64,000 nucleotides of DNA from Hysterangium stoloniferum. Its lineage: Eukaryota > Basidiomycota > Agaricomycetes > Hysterangiales > Hysterangiaceae. Numbering within the stretch: position 1 is the first letter of the stretch; each line of letters starts with the position of its first letter. This document shows positions 11,352-27,389 of the stretch, piece by piece. The notes beneath the pieces are model-generated. The model was not told the origin of the DNA, did not search any database, and saw only the letters and a program-made list of their open reading frames with translations. Both the position numbers and the translations under genes were made by a program. The DNA lies in NCBI GenBank assembly GCA_015178975.1, contig WHVD01000073.1, forward strand, positions 248,001 to 312,000, read 5' to 3'.

Positions 11352-14300
11352 ATGACCACAGTTGGCTCACGCTCCCAGAGAGCTCCTTCTCCCTCTAATA
11401 CGACCTATTCGGGCATATCCAACTACAGGACAGACTCCTATCGTCCTCTCGGCAAACCCCCAGCAGTACCTCCAATCGACACCCGCAAAGTAGCCAAGAC
11501 TCACTTTGACGAAATACAAGCCTATTTAGGCGAACATGGAAAGGGCACGTCTATTCTACTCGCGATGCAGTTTGTCCATTTACGCGTTTCCCGCTGACTG
11601 TCACCTCCAGAACCTCTGAACTCGAGGGCAAGCGCAAGGGAGAAACTCACACGTCTCACAAAGCAGCAATTTTCAGAGCTGTCAACTGATGTCTACGATG
11701 AGCTTATGCGCCGGAACAATAACAAGACTGGAAACGAAGGTGGGGTTTCTTGTGGAGTGATGCCTTGAGGCCAACACGTGTTTACCATTTTCGTCTTTAG
11801 TTCCATTTCTTCCCTTACGGCAAGATTTCCATCCTAAACGAAATCAGGCCAGACAGAAACTCGCGACCTTACCGAAACCTCGATTCAAGGATCTTGCCGG
11901 AGATGTGTACTTTGAGCTTAATAGAAGATATCCGGAATTCAAAGAACCTGAGGTTCGTTTCTCTTCTACATATCCGCTCAAACCGTGCTTCTTATTTTCA
12001 TTCATAGCTTATTGAGGCGCCTCTGTCTACTGCATCTGCATACGACGATGTTCCTAGTCCCGAATACCGTGACGCTCGCAGTCCACAGTCCGCTGGGTTT
12101 CCTTCCTCGACTCAATCGCGCCGAAAGCCGTCACGTGAACAGAACTCCGCCTTTCCACCTACTCCTGTTGATCGACGACGACCGTCAGAAGATACCCTCC
12201 GATCCCCAGACCGTCCAACACCTTCTGCACGCAGACCCTCTGGTGACGATGCGACATCCAACTCAACGTTTGGAGCCGCTGCAACAGCCACATCTGGGAT
12301 GGTAATTCCCAATAAGTCTACAATTGCAGAAGAGGAAATCAGAGTCCCTTATGGCGAAGAAGATGATTCACGAAACAGCAGATTAATCCTTGAGGAGAAG
12401 GACGATGAACCTTTCGAAGATCTTGATGCAGAGGACGGCGTGAGCGCTGACTTCAAAAGTCCCCTTTCTTCATCAGGTGGCTTCGGGGGCTTGAGTGCTC
12501 TTTCCGCGATTGGCAATCGCCAAGTCGACCCGTCGCGGGAAAGTGATGACGATCACAGAACAGGACGGAGTGACAGTGACTATTATGAGAGAACTCTTGG
12601 GCGGCCCAGTTCCTCTAGCGATAGGCAGGGACGTACTGGAATCGTCAAAACAAGACAATCCAATGGAATAGATGAGGAGAAGTTACGACGAGATTATGAA
12701 CTCAGAATTACTGCTATGCAGAAGCGTATCAACGGTTTGGAGACTGACGTCACGGAAAGTAATGCTCGCAAGGCGGGGAGTGAGGAGCAGGTGCGGCAAT
12801 TGACAAATGAACTGGAACTGTTACGAAAGGTACGTGAAGAATACTCCCGCATGAATAGTAGTTTCATCTTGTGCATAGCGATCGGCGGAGTCATCGGCGG
12901 CAATGCTGGCATTGCAGCGTGAATTGGATACTGTACGCGGAACACTGACTACCGAGAACGAGACTCGACGGCGGAAGGATGAAGAGGAGATACTTCAACT
13001 ACGGGAGAAATGCAATCAGCTGGAGAAGGAACGGGATTTCTCCTGTAGTTCAGAGGTGCTTTATTGGCTTTTTCCTCGTATTTTGTTCTGTCATACTGAC
13101 ATAGGGTTTAATCAAGCATGACACACAAGTGGTGGATCAGTTGCGGGCGGATTTGGAAAGCCTAGTGATTGAGGTTGCTGAATTGTCCAATCGGAATGAA
13201 GAACTGATGGCGGCTCGGGATACTGACAATAACCTTATCCGGGAATTGAATAATCAACAGAAGGAATATAAGCGGAAGTATGAGCAGGCGAAGACAGAGT
13301 TACGAAGCATTAAAGGTATGTGCCTCGTTAACTCTTTCCATCATTTACAAGGCCACTCACTGGGACTAGCTACGTCACAACTCTATCACACCGCTCCCAA
13401 GGTAGGGAACGAAGATCAGCTACCTATCGCGTCTTCCGGTGGTCTCTTAGATATCCATGTGACATCGTTCCTCAGCTCTATCGATCTGCTATTGACTGCT
13501 GGACGGTCTGCTACGCCTACTCGCGTCTATGCCCCTATGAAAGCCGTTATCAATGCGGTGCACTCCATTCTTGAAGATGTTGAGAAGTTCGAGGCACGTC
13601 CACGGCGAGATCGCATGGACGTTGAAGCGGAAGACCTCGCAGCCTTACGAGAGCGTGCTGAGATGACACTCAGCAACCTTGTCGCTGCCGCCAAGACGCA
13701 TGGCAGCAGTCTTGGAATGAGCCCCGTTAGTCTTTTGGATGCAGCTGCAAGCCATGTGTCAAGCTCGATCACCGAGATTGGAAAGACTATTCACGTCAGG
13801 AAGGCAAGCAAGGCGGAGCAGGATTTGTTCTCCGTACCGACTTCGCCGACAATGGGGCCTTATGTGGGGCGTCCGGTGGATGAGGGCAATCTTGCCCATA
13901 TGCGAAATGTCAACAGTACGAACTCGCGGGTTGACGACTACCACTCGCCCACACGCACTAGCAAGCCTCGTGAATTGTCCCCTCCCAGAAACACTAGCGT
14001 ACGACCACTGGCAACAACTCGTCGTCCGCCCTCCGAACCTTCCAGTTCTAGTGCAAGCTCGCCACCAGCGGTATTCGACACAGCACTCAACGGTCGCGGC
14101 CCTGGTGGCACAGGCAGCGATGATTCTGCGCTTACTGAAAACCCCGATGACGGCTGGGCAGAGCTTAAGGTTAATGGTTTCGCTTTCACGACATTACTTG
14201 ACTCATTTCATCGACGCAGCCATATCTTGAAACGCAATCCGAGTCCATTAAGTACGCTATTCAAAGCGTTCTTTCTGCTGTGCGCAGCCCGGCACCTTCA

Positions 14301-14546
14301 CCTCATCTGAACGAGAGTCTGACCCAGATCATTACGATCGTGTCAAGCATTGTGGCCGTTTGCAAGGATAGTCTTCCATCAAACTCTGTCAGCCAAGGCA
14401 GAGACATTTTACACGAGCTCAGTGACCACTGCAACAAACTAAGCGAAATTCAAGCCATGCCCGAGGTTACCAAAGAATCCCGACAAGCTATGGCCAAGTC
14501 GAGCTTCGCTGTTGCAAATGCTATGAAGAGTCTCGTGAAAATGTAG
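11352..14546 (+). CDS. SPA2: SPA2-like polarisome scaffold protein, frame broken near the C-terminus
   Basis: This is the parental-type copy of the gene at 1055. Exons by eye: 11352-11544, 11611-11739, 11801-11952, from 12008 to about 12829, then exons starting near 12880, 13107 and 13375. Both Spa2-homology repeats are present (AREKLTRLTKQQFSELSTDV; KDLAGDVYFELNRRYPEF). A serine/proline-rich region and a coiled coil (about 12660-13310) follow, then the conserved C-terminal region with LLDAAASHVSSSITEIGKTI. Spa2 organises actin and secretion at growing tips. Around 14211-14214 this copy has two extra bases relative to the chimera. The reading frame therefore leaves the family sequence and stops at 14310, while the family C-terminus (RSPAPSPHLNESL to SLVKM) continues in another frame to 14546. 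This is a real frameshift or an assembly error. Intron 1 seems to use a GC donor. Confidence 0.82.
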
Positions 14547-14624
14547 AATTTAGACTGTAGTAGCTCACTAACATTAACACCACACATGTACTCGCAATAT
14601 ATTCATCACCACTTTACCTGAATA

Positions 14625-18684
<4,060 letters not shown>

Positions 18685-19062
18685 ATTAGAATATGCAGGA
18701 GTAGTATTTCGAATTCGTGGTCTGGTAGCTGGCTGCTAGACGGGTATGTCAATTCTACGATCACGTGTCGATCTTTGACGAGAACAAATCTCTACAAACT
18801 ATGTCCACTAACTTATAAATACATGTAATTAGTGTATATGATATGATTCTTTGCATAAATATCCCCGAAGTATCTTCTTCAGACGATGTAACAAGAACCC
18901 CAGACGATATTATTAGATCACAATTGATTGGCTACTCATGTAATTTGAGTGACGGGTTACATGTCACTCGACAAAACTTCAAACACACTTTGACCTGGAA
19001 GATATTAAACGTGGGGGGATTCAAGTCTCCAGTGGGCCATATTTCATCTCAAGGAGTTTTAG
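18685..19062. promoter_or_regulatory. Divergent promoter region of PEX1 (-) and PXR1 (+)
   Basis: These 378 bp separate two head-to-head genes and contain no gene I recognise. An A+T-rich stretch with TATA-like sequence lies around 18815-18850. No factor site could be assigned with confidence. Confidence 0.5.
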
Positions 19063-20306
19063 ATGGGATTATCCGGCAGAAAAGAAAAACAGCGGATAGG
19101 GGCCGACCCTAGAAATTTGACATGGAGCGATGGTGCGGCAGCTTAATTTCTAGGAACCTTCCCTTCTATAACATTGCTATGATTGTTTTTCGTCGATCGT
19201 TTACTTTAAGATTCTTCAAAGTTTGGTGCCAAATACCTCCAAAGTCTGGGATGGACGTCTGGGACAGGATTAGGTGCTTCTGGGGAAGGGCGTGTCAGCA
19301 ATTTGAAGGTACTTTGTATCCCTTAGCTGACCGTAATTCAGCCTGATGCCCTTGATAGATCCATCAAAAACTGGATCTTTTGGGTATAGGTGGAAATAGG
19401 CGAGCTCCAGGAGGAGACGAAGCTGGCTGGAAGGGGGGCAGGGAGTTTGAAGGACTGCTGGCGAGATTGAATCAAGCGCGAAATGAAGACGCCGATGAGA
19501 ACGGTTCAGCTCCCGTCGCAGTCGAAGAAATCCAGATAGCGACTGTGGTGGGCGAACACATAGCGGGACACAAAAAAGCAGAGAGTAAAGATGGCGAGGA
19601 TTTCAACAAAAAACGGAAACGGTCAACCATGGATGATGAAGAAGAGACTAGTACAAAAGAGGCCAAACGAAAACGTAAAGAGGAAAAGCGACTTAAGAAA
19701 GAGAAGAAGAAAGCAGTCAAGGCAGTCAAGAAACTGAAGGCAACAAAAAATGCCTCATTAGAAGCACCGGAGCCGGAAGAAACGTACACGGATACCTCCA
19801 AATCACATCCATCTATCACAAGTACGAATAAGAAGTCTATACCATTATTTCGGGCGTGAGTGATTCTAGTCTCATCTCTCATATATGCTCACTTTATTCG
19901 TACTATCAGCCATAGGGCTAGACATCTTGCATCTAAGCGTATGGCTGCTGCATCGACCACGGGCATGAATGAAATTCTGGGCATCTCATCGTCCATGGCG
20001 GCTTCAGATTCAGCATCGACTCCCTTTCCTAAGCAGGACACGCCTCCCAATACCCCAAACACAGCTGATCGAGTCGCCCAAGAGACTAATGATATTCCAT
20101 ATGAAAAGCCGATTGGATTGGGATCCTTCTCCGGCTTCGGTAGTGGACTTGGCTTCCGTGGTTCAAAAGATGAGACTCCAAAAAAGCCAGACGAAACGAC
20201 AGATCTTTTACGAAAAAGTGAAAAGAGCATGGCCGACTATTTTTCTGAAAAAATGCTGCTTAAAACCAAGAAAGCCAACGTCATCGAGATGACTCCCAGC
20301 TCCTAA
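19063..20306 (+). CDS. PXR1: PINX1/PXR1-type G-patch protein
   Basis: These nucleolar proteins act in pre-rRNA and snoRNA processing, stimulate a DEAH helicase through the G-patch, and inhibit telomerase. Exon 1 (19063-19132) gives MGLSGRKEKQRIGADPRNLT, the family start. Exon 2 encodes the G-patch (KFGAKYLQSLGWTSGTGLGA, then GRVSNLK), exon 3 continues IHQKLDLLGIGGNRR and GREFEGLLARLNQ. A long lysine-rich segment (KKRKRS, KRKRKEEKRLKKEKKKAV) follows. The last exon (about 19914-20306) gives HRARHLASKRMAAASTTGMN, a conserved fungal block, and ends MTPSS-stop. The last exon and the intron before it occur twice more in the window (22513 and 40066) as copied fragments. The gene shares its upstream region with PEX1. 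Confidence 0.85.
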
Positions 20307-21071
20307 CAGATCCTTCCACGGAAAAATAAAAGTAGTAGTAACGAGAGAAGGTAGATTGCGAATGCCGTTTTACAGCCTGTTATGAGTTTATAGATATTCT
20401 CCAAAAGCTACAGCGTCACTGCACAGCCGTATTGACCACATGGCGCGGCGGTTTGTTGCCGAAACCATCTAAATGTATAGATTCTTGTAAAGAGTCGCAT
20501 ATATATTTGTACTGGACGGTAATACTGGATAGAGCCAGTGGGGTATCCTGCCGTGAGTTGAGATCACGGTTTGAACTGGTAGAATAGTTATTGCAGATGC
20601 AAGAGCTTATTAGCAGGATATTGCCCCCCGACAAGGCAACATCTTCGCTACAGGGAGTGGTGGTAATAAAGAGCAGGCAATTCGCTCACCTATTTATTAC
20701 TAGACCCAAATCATTGAATCAATGACTTTGTCTAATATTACAAGAATACCTGTGAAGTTTTGGACTAACAGCCTAATAATCTGGAAGTATCTGAGTTCGT
20801 GTGGGTTACCTGACTACGGGCGGAGGCGGGACGGTGGCTCTCTACAAGATAGAGTTTCTGACTTTTTTGGAGAATTATATCTTTAGGAATAGAACGGAGA
20901 TCGTGATTTTAGATGGCGTAAGTATATCTTGGGATGCAAACTGTGAACTTCTATATAGTTTTGCATATGCATGTTTGGTACTTAATGGCTAGTTCCATGA
21001 GAGTTAAAAATATTTCACACGCAGATATATACCTGATTCAAAAAGAAGGGAAGGACCGTTGATAAAATATA
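20307..21071. other. PXR1 3' flank, copied elsewhere in the window
   Basis: No gene is visible. The sequence matches the region after the PXR1 fragment at 22940-23300 and, inverted, 39400-40080. All three share the GCGCGGCGGTTTGTTG block or its decayed form, GGGGTATCCTG, and TGAGTTGAGAT. It is therefore part of the duplicated unit. Confidence 0.6.
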
Positions 21072-21139
21072 GCCTCGCACAGGAGTCGAACCTGCAACCT
21101 CCACACTCTTACCAGGTCAGTGGGACTGTAAGAGTCTGT
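21072..21139 (-). pseudogene. tRNA-Lys pseudogene, 5' half missing
   Basis: It contains the acceptor 3' strand, T arm, intron and part of the anticodon arm of the repeated tRNA-Lys. The sequence switches to unit flank (GTATCTAAGATGCGAAC) before the D arm. Box A and the 5' acceptor strand are absent, so it cannot give a tRNA. Confidence 0.8.
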
Positions 21140-21314
21140 CGTATCTAAGATGCGAACTTTGAACTTCTGTGTAGTTTTGTATATGCATGTTTGGTACTTG
21201 ATGACTAGTTCCATAATGTGAGAAGTATTTCACACTCGGAAAAAGATATGTCTGGGATTTAAAAGGGACCCTTGGGTAAGAGAAAAGCCGGCAATTTAAC
21301 GGGATAAAAACATT

Positions 21315-21407
21315 GCCTCGCACAGGAATCGAACCTGCAACCTCCAGATTCTTACCCGGTCAGTGGGACTGTAAGAATCTGGCGCTCTACCGTTGAGCTA
21401 ACAAGGC
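21315..21407 (-). tRNA. tRNA-Lys(CTT), intron-containing (left copy 2)
   Basis: A 93-bp gene that folds as a 71-nt tRNA with a 22-nt intron after position 37. Acceptor GCCTTGT pairs with GCGAGGC; box A is TAGCTCAACGG; box B is GGTTCGATTCC. Anticodon stem CCAGA/TCTGG holds loop TTCTTAA, anticodon CTT. T5 lies just downstream. It is the mirror partner of 38473, with which it shares the variant GCGCCAGA. Confidence 0.93.
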
Positions 21408-21740
21408 TTGGTAGACAGGACATACATTTTGATAGATATCGAACAATGACACCACTGTTGTAACGTTCTACATTCAAGTCTTTAGACACTTGCCATACTG
21501 CACCTTACTTTTGTTGTACTCATATTACAGTGACAAAAGAATAAGTCATAATAAGGCCAAGTCATATCTTGGATGCGAACCGTTGAACTTCCATAGTTCT
21601 GCATATGGACGTTTGGTACTTCATGGCCAGTTCCATAATTGTTAAAAATATTTCACATTCGGAAAAAGAGATATATATACCTGATTCAAAAGGGACTCTT
21701 GGTAGGAGAAAGAGCCCGTGATTTAACAGGGGGAAAAATT

Positions 21741-21833
21741 GCCTCGCACAGGAATCGAACCTGCAACCTCCAGATTCTTACCCGGTCAGTGGGACTGTAA
21801 GAATCTGACGCTCTACCGTTGAGCTAACGAGAC
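21741..21833 (-). tRNA. tRNA-Lys(CTT), intron-containing (left copy 3)
   Basis: Full-length 93-bp gene with anticodon CTT and a 22-nt intron. The acceptor 5' strand is GTCTCGT, still pairing with GCGAGGC through wobbles. Boxes A and B are intact. It is the mirror partner of 38052, which has the same GTCTCGT variant. Confidence 0.92.
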
Positions 21834-22140
21834 TTGATAGACAAGACATACATTCTAATTGATATCAAACAGCGACACCACTGTTGCAACGTTGTACAAT
21901 TAAGTCTTTAGATATTTGCCATGCTGTACCTTACTTTGTTGTACTAGTATTTACACTGACAAAAGAATAAAGTCACAAGGCCAAGCCAATATATGGATGC
22001 GAACTTTGAACTTCTATGTAGTTATGCATAGACATGTTTGGTACTTAATCCCAAGTATCGTGGGAATACTCCTGCATAACTCAACAAAACGCAACAGCAA
22101 GACTCCAATGATACTCTACATATCACTATAGACTACGGAG

Positions 22141-22512
22141 CTAATTGAGGCATTGCTCAAAAATATTTTCAGGGACGTTGCTTTCAAGGAGAGTAATAAA
22201 GTTATCGAGCGGCAGCCATTCAAGGCCAACAGCGGGAGTCCCTTCGTGCATCACCCGGACAAAAAGAGAACGGTCGTGCGTTCTCCACACCTGCCAAGTG
22301 TGTAAGTCAGAGATAAAGCAGAGATAGCTGCACGGCACTAGCCTCGAAGACAAATTCACTTCCCAGAGCGGGCCACTTCAACGGACCTTGGATTCCCAAG
22401 CCCGAAGCAAGTCTGATCATGGAGCCATCATGGCTGACGTATAACCTCAATTTGAACGTTTCCTGCCCCTTCTGGAACGCGACAAAATTCTGCGCAAGCT
22501 CTTCGATCAGGC
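22141..22512 (-). pseudogene. Copied 3' end of the histidine phosphatase gene (left arm)
   Basis: On the minus strand it repeats the last two exons of the phosphatase at 36005-37744, including the GHDGS region and RTHDRSLFVRVMHEGTPAVG, to the stop. Upstream exons are absent. At 22498-22512 it is joined directly to the last PXR1 intron (GATCAGGCGTGAGTG). The same joint recurs near 40541. It cannot encode the enzyme because the RHxxRTP active site is not included. Confidence 0.8.
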
Positions 22513-22939
22513 GTGAGTGATTCTAGTCTCATCTCTCTCACATATGCTCACTTTATTTGTACCATCAGCCATAGGGCTAGACATCTTGCATCTAAGCGTA
22601 TGACCGCTGCATCGACCACGGGCATCAATGAAATTCTGGGCATCTCATCATCTATGGCGGCTTCAGATTCATCATCGACTAAGCAGGACACGCCCCCCAA
22701 TACCCTGGTCGAGTCCCCCAAGAGACTAATGATATGAAAAGCCGATTGGATTGGGATCCTTCTCTGGCTTCGGTGGTGGACTTGGTTTCCGTGGTTCAAA
22801 AGATGGGACTCCAAAAAAGCCAGACGAAACGACAGATCTTTTACGAAAAAGTGAAAAGAGCATGGCCGACTATTTTTCTGAAAAAATGCTGCTTAAAACC
22901 AAGCAAGGCAACGTCATCGAGATGACTCCCAGCTCCTAA
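22513..22939 (+). pseudogene. Copied last intron and exon of PXR1 (left arm)
   Basis: Nucleotides 22507-22939 repeat PXR1 from the start of its last intron (GCGTGAGTGATTCTAG) to the stop codon and beyond. A short internal deletion lies around 22700-22735 compared with the parent. There is no G-patch and no start region, so this is a fragment rather than a gene. Confidence 0.8.
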
Positions 22940-23299
22940 CAGATCCTTCCACGGAAAAATAAAAGTAGTACTAACGAGAGAAGGTAGATTGCGAATGCCG
23001 TTTTACAGCCTGTTATGAGTTTATAGATAGTCTCCAAAAGCTACAGCGTCATTGGACGGCCGTATTGATTACATGGCGCGGCGGTTTGTTGGGCAAACCA
23101 TTAGTGGGGTATCCTGTGTAGTACTGCCGTGAGTTGAGATCTCGGTTTGAACTATTGCAGATGCAGTAGCATATCTCCTCCGACAAGGCAACATCTTGTA
23201 CAAATAATGTTCATCGCTACAGGGACTGGTGGTAATAAAGGGCGCGAAGATTTGGACTAACAGCCTAATGATCTGGAAGTGTGGTTACCTGACTACGTG

Positions 23300-25690
23300 G
23301 GGGTCGGCGACTCTCTGATAAACAGAGGTCGCGTAAATATGGCTCCCGTAGGTTCGGCATACCGGATCAGTTCGTGTTCTATTAATTCCATACTATTTTC
23401 ATTATATATCGGCATTGGATGCTTTTCCTGGTGTAAGCTATTTTGCCGCAGCCTGCTGGATGGTCTTGCGCTTCCCGGCAGCAAGACAAGTCAGATCAAA
23501 TCACAGATACAATGACTTTTGAAGAGAGCCCTAATTTGCACTTCTTGCCTATGAAATGATTGGAAAGTAAAGCGCAGTTTGCAAACGAAGATGTGATTTG
23601 ACCTAATTAAGAAATGCACCTCGCTTATGTAACGAACACTTGAATTGTCTATCTGTTGCCATTTTCCGTTGAATTCGAGCATTCTCCATTAAACTCAATC
23701 ATACTTCGTTCCTACACCCCCGCCACGCTGGCTTCCAATACTAAGCAAATTCCGATCAGCTGTTCTGCCGCTGCGCCATCTGCATTATCGCGCAATAACC
23801 CAACGAGCAGTCCATCGACCGCTGCCTCCACCGCACAAAATAGGAGCGTGGTCCATGCTGGCCAAAAGGCTTCCACCGTGCAAAATAGCAGCCTGGTCCG
23901 TGCTGGCCAAAAGGCTTCCACACCTGATCGAAGAAGGAATGCGACTAGGTCCATCCAAACGAACTAACCCTGTAGGGGAAGTACAGAGGAATGTAATGGG
24001 CTGGAGATGGACGGCGAACTGGAGCGGGGAAAGGAGCTGGGTGTATGTTTGCGCAAGAACCCTCGATTATCATTATGCTGACCATGGCATCACGTTTCTA
24101 TAGCATATCCTCGGTGCTGGAAATGCTACCCGTCGTTCCATTCGCCTTCGCAGGCCAAGGACTGACCGCCGTTACTAGACATCATTTTTCCGTAGCTCTA
24201 AACGTTGATCATCCGATGACGACGACGACGACAATAGATGAACTTATGGGCAAGTTAAGAACGAAGGTAGGTAGAGGAGATGACATAGTTCGTCAACTCA
24301 CATATGTCATAGTTATCACTTCAAGGGGTTATCGGTCATCATGCCCCAGCTGTAACTGTACAAGGAATGATTTCTCAGCTCTCCTCAGCGAAGATCGATG
24401 TTATTGAGTTGAAAAGGGGCTTGGCGAACGGGATGCGAAGAGCATACGTTTCTTTTGCGAAACCAGTGCGTGTGTACCTTTTCGCCCTTCATCAATCTAC
24501 TAATGCAGGCCTTGTACTTAGGTCTCTCACAGCAGCACAAATTTGGACGAAACTCCCTTGGGTCCACGTATGCAGATAAATGATAACTTGCTCAATGGGC
24601 CGCAGTCCAAGTCGGCGGCAACACTGACAACAAGTGTAAGTATAAACATCAACTAATGAGCACAAGTCATTTCGAGCTTACGTTGTTCAAGTCAAAGCTG
24701 CCGGAAAGTGGGTATCCTGAAAAATCGATCGCCATGATAGAAAAAGTGGACACGCGCCAAATGTACGCATTTGATGTAGCACACTGGGAAGCTTATGGCT
24801 TTAAAGATTCGTTTCCCTTCGCCGCCACGAAATATAATCAAACACCAGAGGTGGCTTGTTGTCTGCCGTGTTGGTGCCATGGGGACAGCGACCTTAAAGC
24901 GAATCTAATCATCGGAAATAGGACATGGCTTATGTCCCCCGTCGACGTGCGGAGTGGTCAAATCGGGAGATGGCTTTTCCGTTTTCTTGATAAACCGGCC
25001 CTTGTTGGGTCGCAGTGGAGGTTGACTTTTTGGAAATTGGCGGCACAGATGATAGAGGTAAGAATAGGCACCTTGGGGGTGATAAAGGTTGTTTTGACTC
25101 ACCTCCGTTCTAGGCAATGCTGCCTCGTGGCACCGCCCGACACCAAGGTGTTCAAGCATCAATGACATGGAGAGAAGAAACGGGTTCATTCCAGTCGATG
25201 CAACTCCATCCCACCCAAGTAACATACGCCATGAAGCACAACTATGACAAGTATCCGCCTTCCAAGAATCAGTTCAAGGATGCAAGGGCAAGGCGATGCA
25301 TGAGACACAAGCGAATGAGGCAAGCCACGGATGGCTATGGTGGATGCATCTTGGGCGACGGTTTCTTGACGACGAGTTTCGGTGACGCTGCTGCTCTTGC
25401 CATATCGACTTCGGAAGCGAGTGTTACTGGGCCTGTGAAGGTGTGTTTGTGGCCTCTCTTAATATCGTACAACATGGATCTTACTGAAGGCAGTATTCCT
25501 GTGAGCGGCGTCCTCTCGTATGTATCCTAAGAAGGATCACAAGCGCCTATCGAGTAACATGACATTTTTCGGATTGCTCTAGCATTCCTCGGATTCAACA
25601 TTCCTTGGTTTTTAGATAATACTAAGACTTTCAACAGATTAGTTACCAACATGTAATTACAAGTTCTACCCAACCTGAAATAAATCCCTA
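23300..25690. other. Left-arm-specific insert with unassigned coding-like sequence
   Basis: This 2.4-kb stretch has no counterpart in the right arm. Plus-strand open frames could be exons of one gene of unknown function: 23656-23967 (contains two 17-residue repeats with AGQKAS), 24045-24407, 24656-25040 and 25117-25530. A donor at 25059 (GTAAGAATAGG) and an acceptor at 25114 would join the last two. I recognise no domain. A short GAC microsatellite lies near 24217. It may be a captured gene, a decayed one, or noise. Confidence 0.35.
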
Positions 25691-25847
25691 GATTTTTTGG
25701 GGACACTGCATCATTATGTTCTGCATGTTTGATACTTGATGGCTAGTTCCATGAGGGCTAAAAGTATTTCTTACAGTCGGAAAAAGAGATATATAGTGGA
25801 TTGAAAAGGAAGAGAAGGAGCCCGTTAATTAACAGGATAAAAATATG

Positions 25848-25940
25848 GCCCCGCACAGGAATCGAACCTGCAACCTCCAAGCTCTTACCCGGTCAGTGGG
25901 ACTGTAAGAGTCTGACGCTCTACCATTGAGCTAACAAGGC
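25848..25940 (-). tRNA. tRNA-Lys(CTT), intron-containing (left copy 4)
   Basis: Full-length 93-bp copy with anticodon CTT and acceptor GCCTTGT/GCGGGGC. The 3' anticodon strand reads AGCTTGG instead of ATCTGG, which weakens the stem. The right-arm copy at 43081 shares this change, so the two are mirror partners. Confidence 0.88.
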
Positions 25941-26220
25941 GTTAGTGACATGACATACATTCTATCAAATACTGAACAACAACACTGTAACATTTCATAT
26001 TTGAGTCTTTGTCATACTGCACTTTACTTTGTTGTACTACTATTTACAGTGACAAAAGAATAAAGTCTTATGCCCGAATCAATATATCTTGGATGCGAAC
26101 TTTGAACTTCTATAGCATAATGGTCAAAAATATTTTACACGCTCGGAAAAAGATATACCTGATTCAAAAGGAACTCTTGGTAAGAGGAGGAACCCACGAT
26201 TTAACGGGATAAAAGATATG

Positions 26221-26313
26221 GCCCTGCACAGGAATCGAACCTGCAACCTCCAGATTCCTACCCGGTCAGTGGGACTGTAAGAATCTGACGCTCTACCACT
26301 GAGCTAACAAAGC
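26221..26313 (-). tRNA. tRNA-Lys(CTT), intron-containing (left copy 5)
   Basis: Full length, anticodon CTT. The acceptor is GCTTTGT/GCAGGGC and box B is intact. The 3' acceptor variant matches the right-arm copy at 42325 (GCAGGGT). The intron 3' side reads GGGTAGGAATC, costing one pair with the anticodon in the precursor. Confidence 0.9.
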
Positions 26314-26590
26314 TTAATAGGCAGTACATACATTCTAATAGATATCGAACAATGACACCACTCTTTAGACACTGGACCTTACTTTGGGTGTAGTAGTATT
26401 TACAGTGACAAAAGAATAAAGTCATAAGGCCAAGTCAAACTTCTGTGTAGTTTTGCATATGCATGTTTGTTACTTGATGACTAGTTCCAACATGGTTAAA
26501 AATATTTCACACTAGGAAAAAGGGATATATACCTGATTCAAAAGGGACGCTTGGTAGGAGAAGCCCGTGATTTAATGGGGTAAAAATACT

Positions 26591-26683
26591 GCCCCGCACA
26601 GGATTCGAACTTGCAACCTCCAGATTCTTACCCGGTCAGTGGGACTGTAAGAATCTGACGCTCTACCGTTGAGCTAACAGGGC
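26591..26683 (-). tRNA. tRNA-Lys(CTT), intron-containing (left copy 6)
   Basis: Full length, anticodon CTT. The acceptor 5' strand is GCCCTGT and the 3' strand GCGGGGC. The T arm is GCAAG-TTCGAAT-CCTGT with one mismatch. Boxes A and B still fit the consensus. Confidence 0.88.
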
Positions 26684-26972
26684 TTGATGGTTAATGCATA
26701 CATTCTAATGGATATTGAAAAATAATCCCACTGTTGTAAAGTCTTTAGACATTTGCAAACTGCACCTTACTTTTGTTGTACTAGTATTTACAGTATTTAG
26801 AGTGACAAAAGAATAAAATCATAAGGGGAAATCAATATATCTTGGATGCGAACTTTGAACTTCTATAGCATAATTGTCAAAAATAAATTACACGCTCGGA
26901 AAAAGATATACCTGAGTCAAAGGAACTCTTGGCAAGAGGAGGAACCCATGATTTAATGGGATAAAAAATGTA

Positions 26973-27065
26973 GCCTCACACAGGAGTCGATCCTGCAACT
27001 TCTAGACTCCTACCCGGTCAGAAGGACTGTAAAAGTCTGACACTCTACCATTGAGCTAGCAAGGC
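26973..27065 (-). tRNA. tRNA-Lys-like gene with TTT anticodon, probably a pseudogene (left copy 7)
   Basis: Full length, but the anticodon loop reads CTTTTA, giving anticodon TTT instead of CTT. Box B is GGATCGACTCC, losing the conserved TTC, and the stem and intron carry several further changes. Its mirror partner at 41643 keeps CTT but is internally deleted. It is probably decayed rather than a working Lys(TTT) gene. Confidence 0.7.
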
Positions 27066-27389
27066 ATGATTGACAGGATATACATTCTAATAGATATCGA
27101 ACAACAACACCACGGTTGTAACGTTCTACAGTTTAGACATTTGCCATACTGCACCTGACTTTTGGTGTACTAATATTAGTGACAACAGGACAAAGGCACA
27201 AGGCCAAGCCGACACACCCCGTATGCGAACGCTGAACTTCTATAGTTCTGCATATGCACGTTTGGTACTTAATGCCCAGTTCCATAATGCTTAAAAATAT
27301 TTCACACTCAGTAAAAGAGATATATACCTGATTCAAAAGGGACTCTGGTAGGAGAGACAGCCCATGTGATTTAATGGGATAAAAATATT

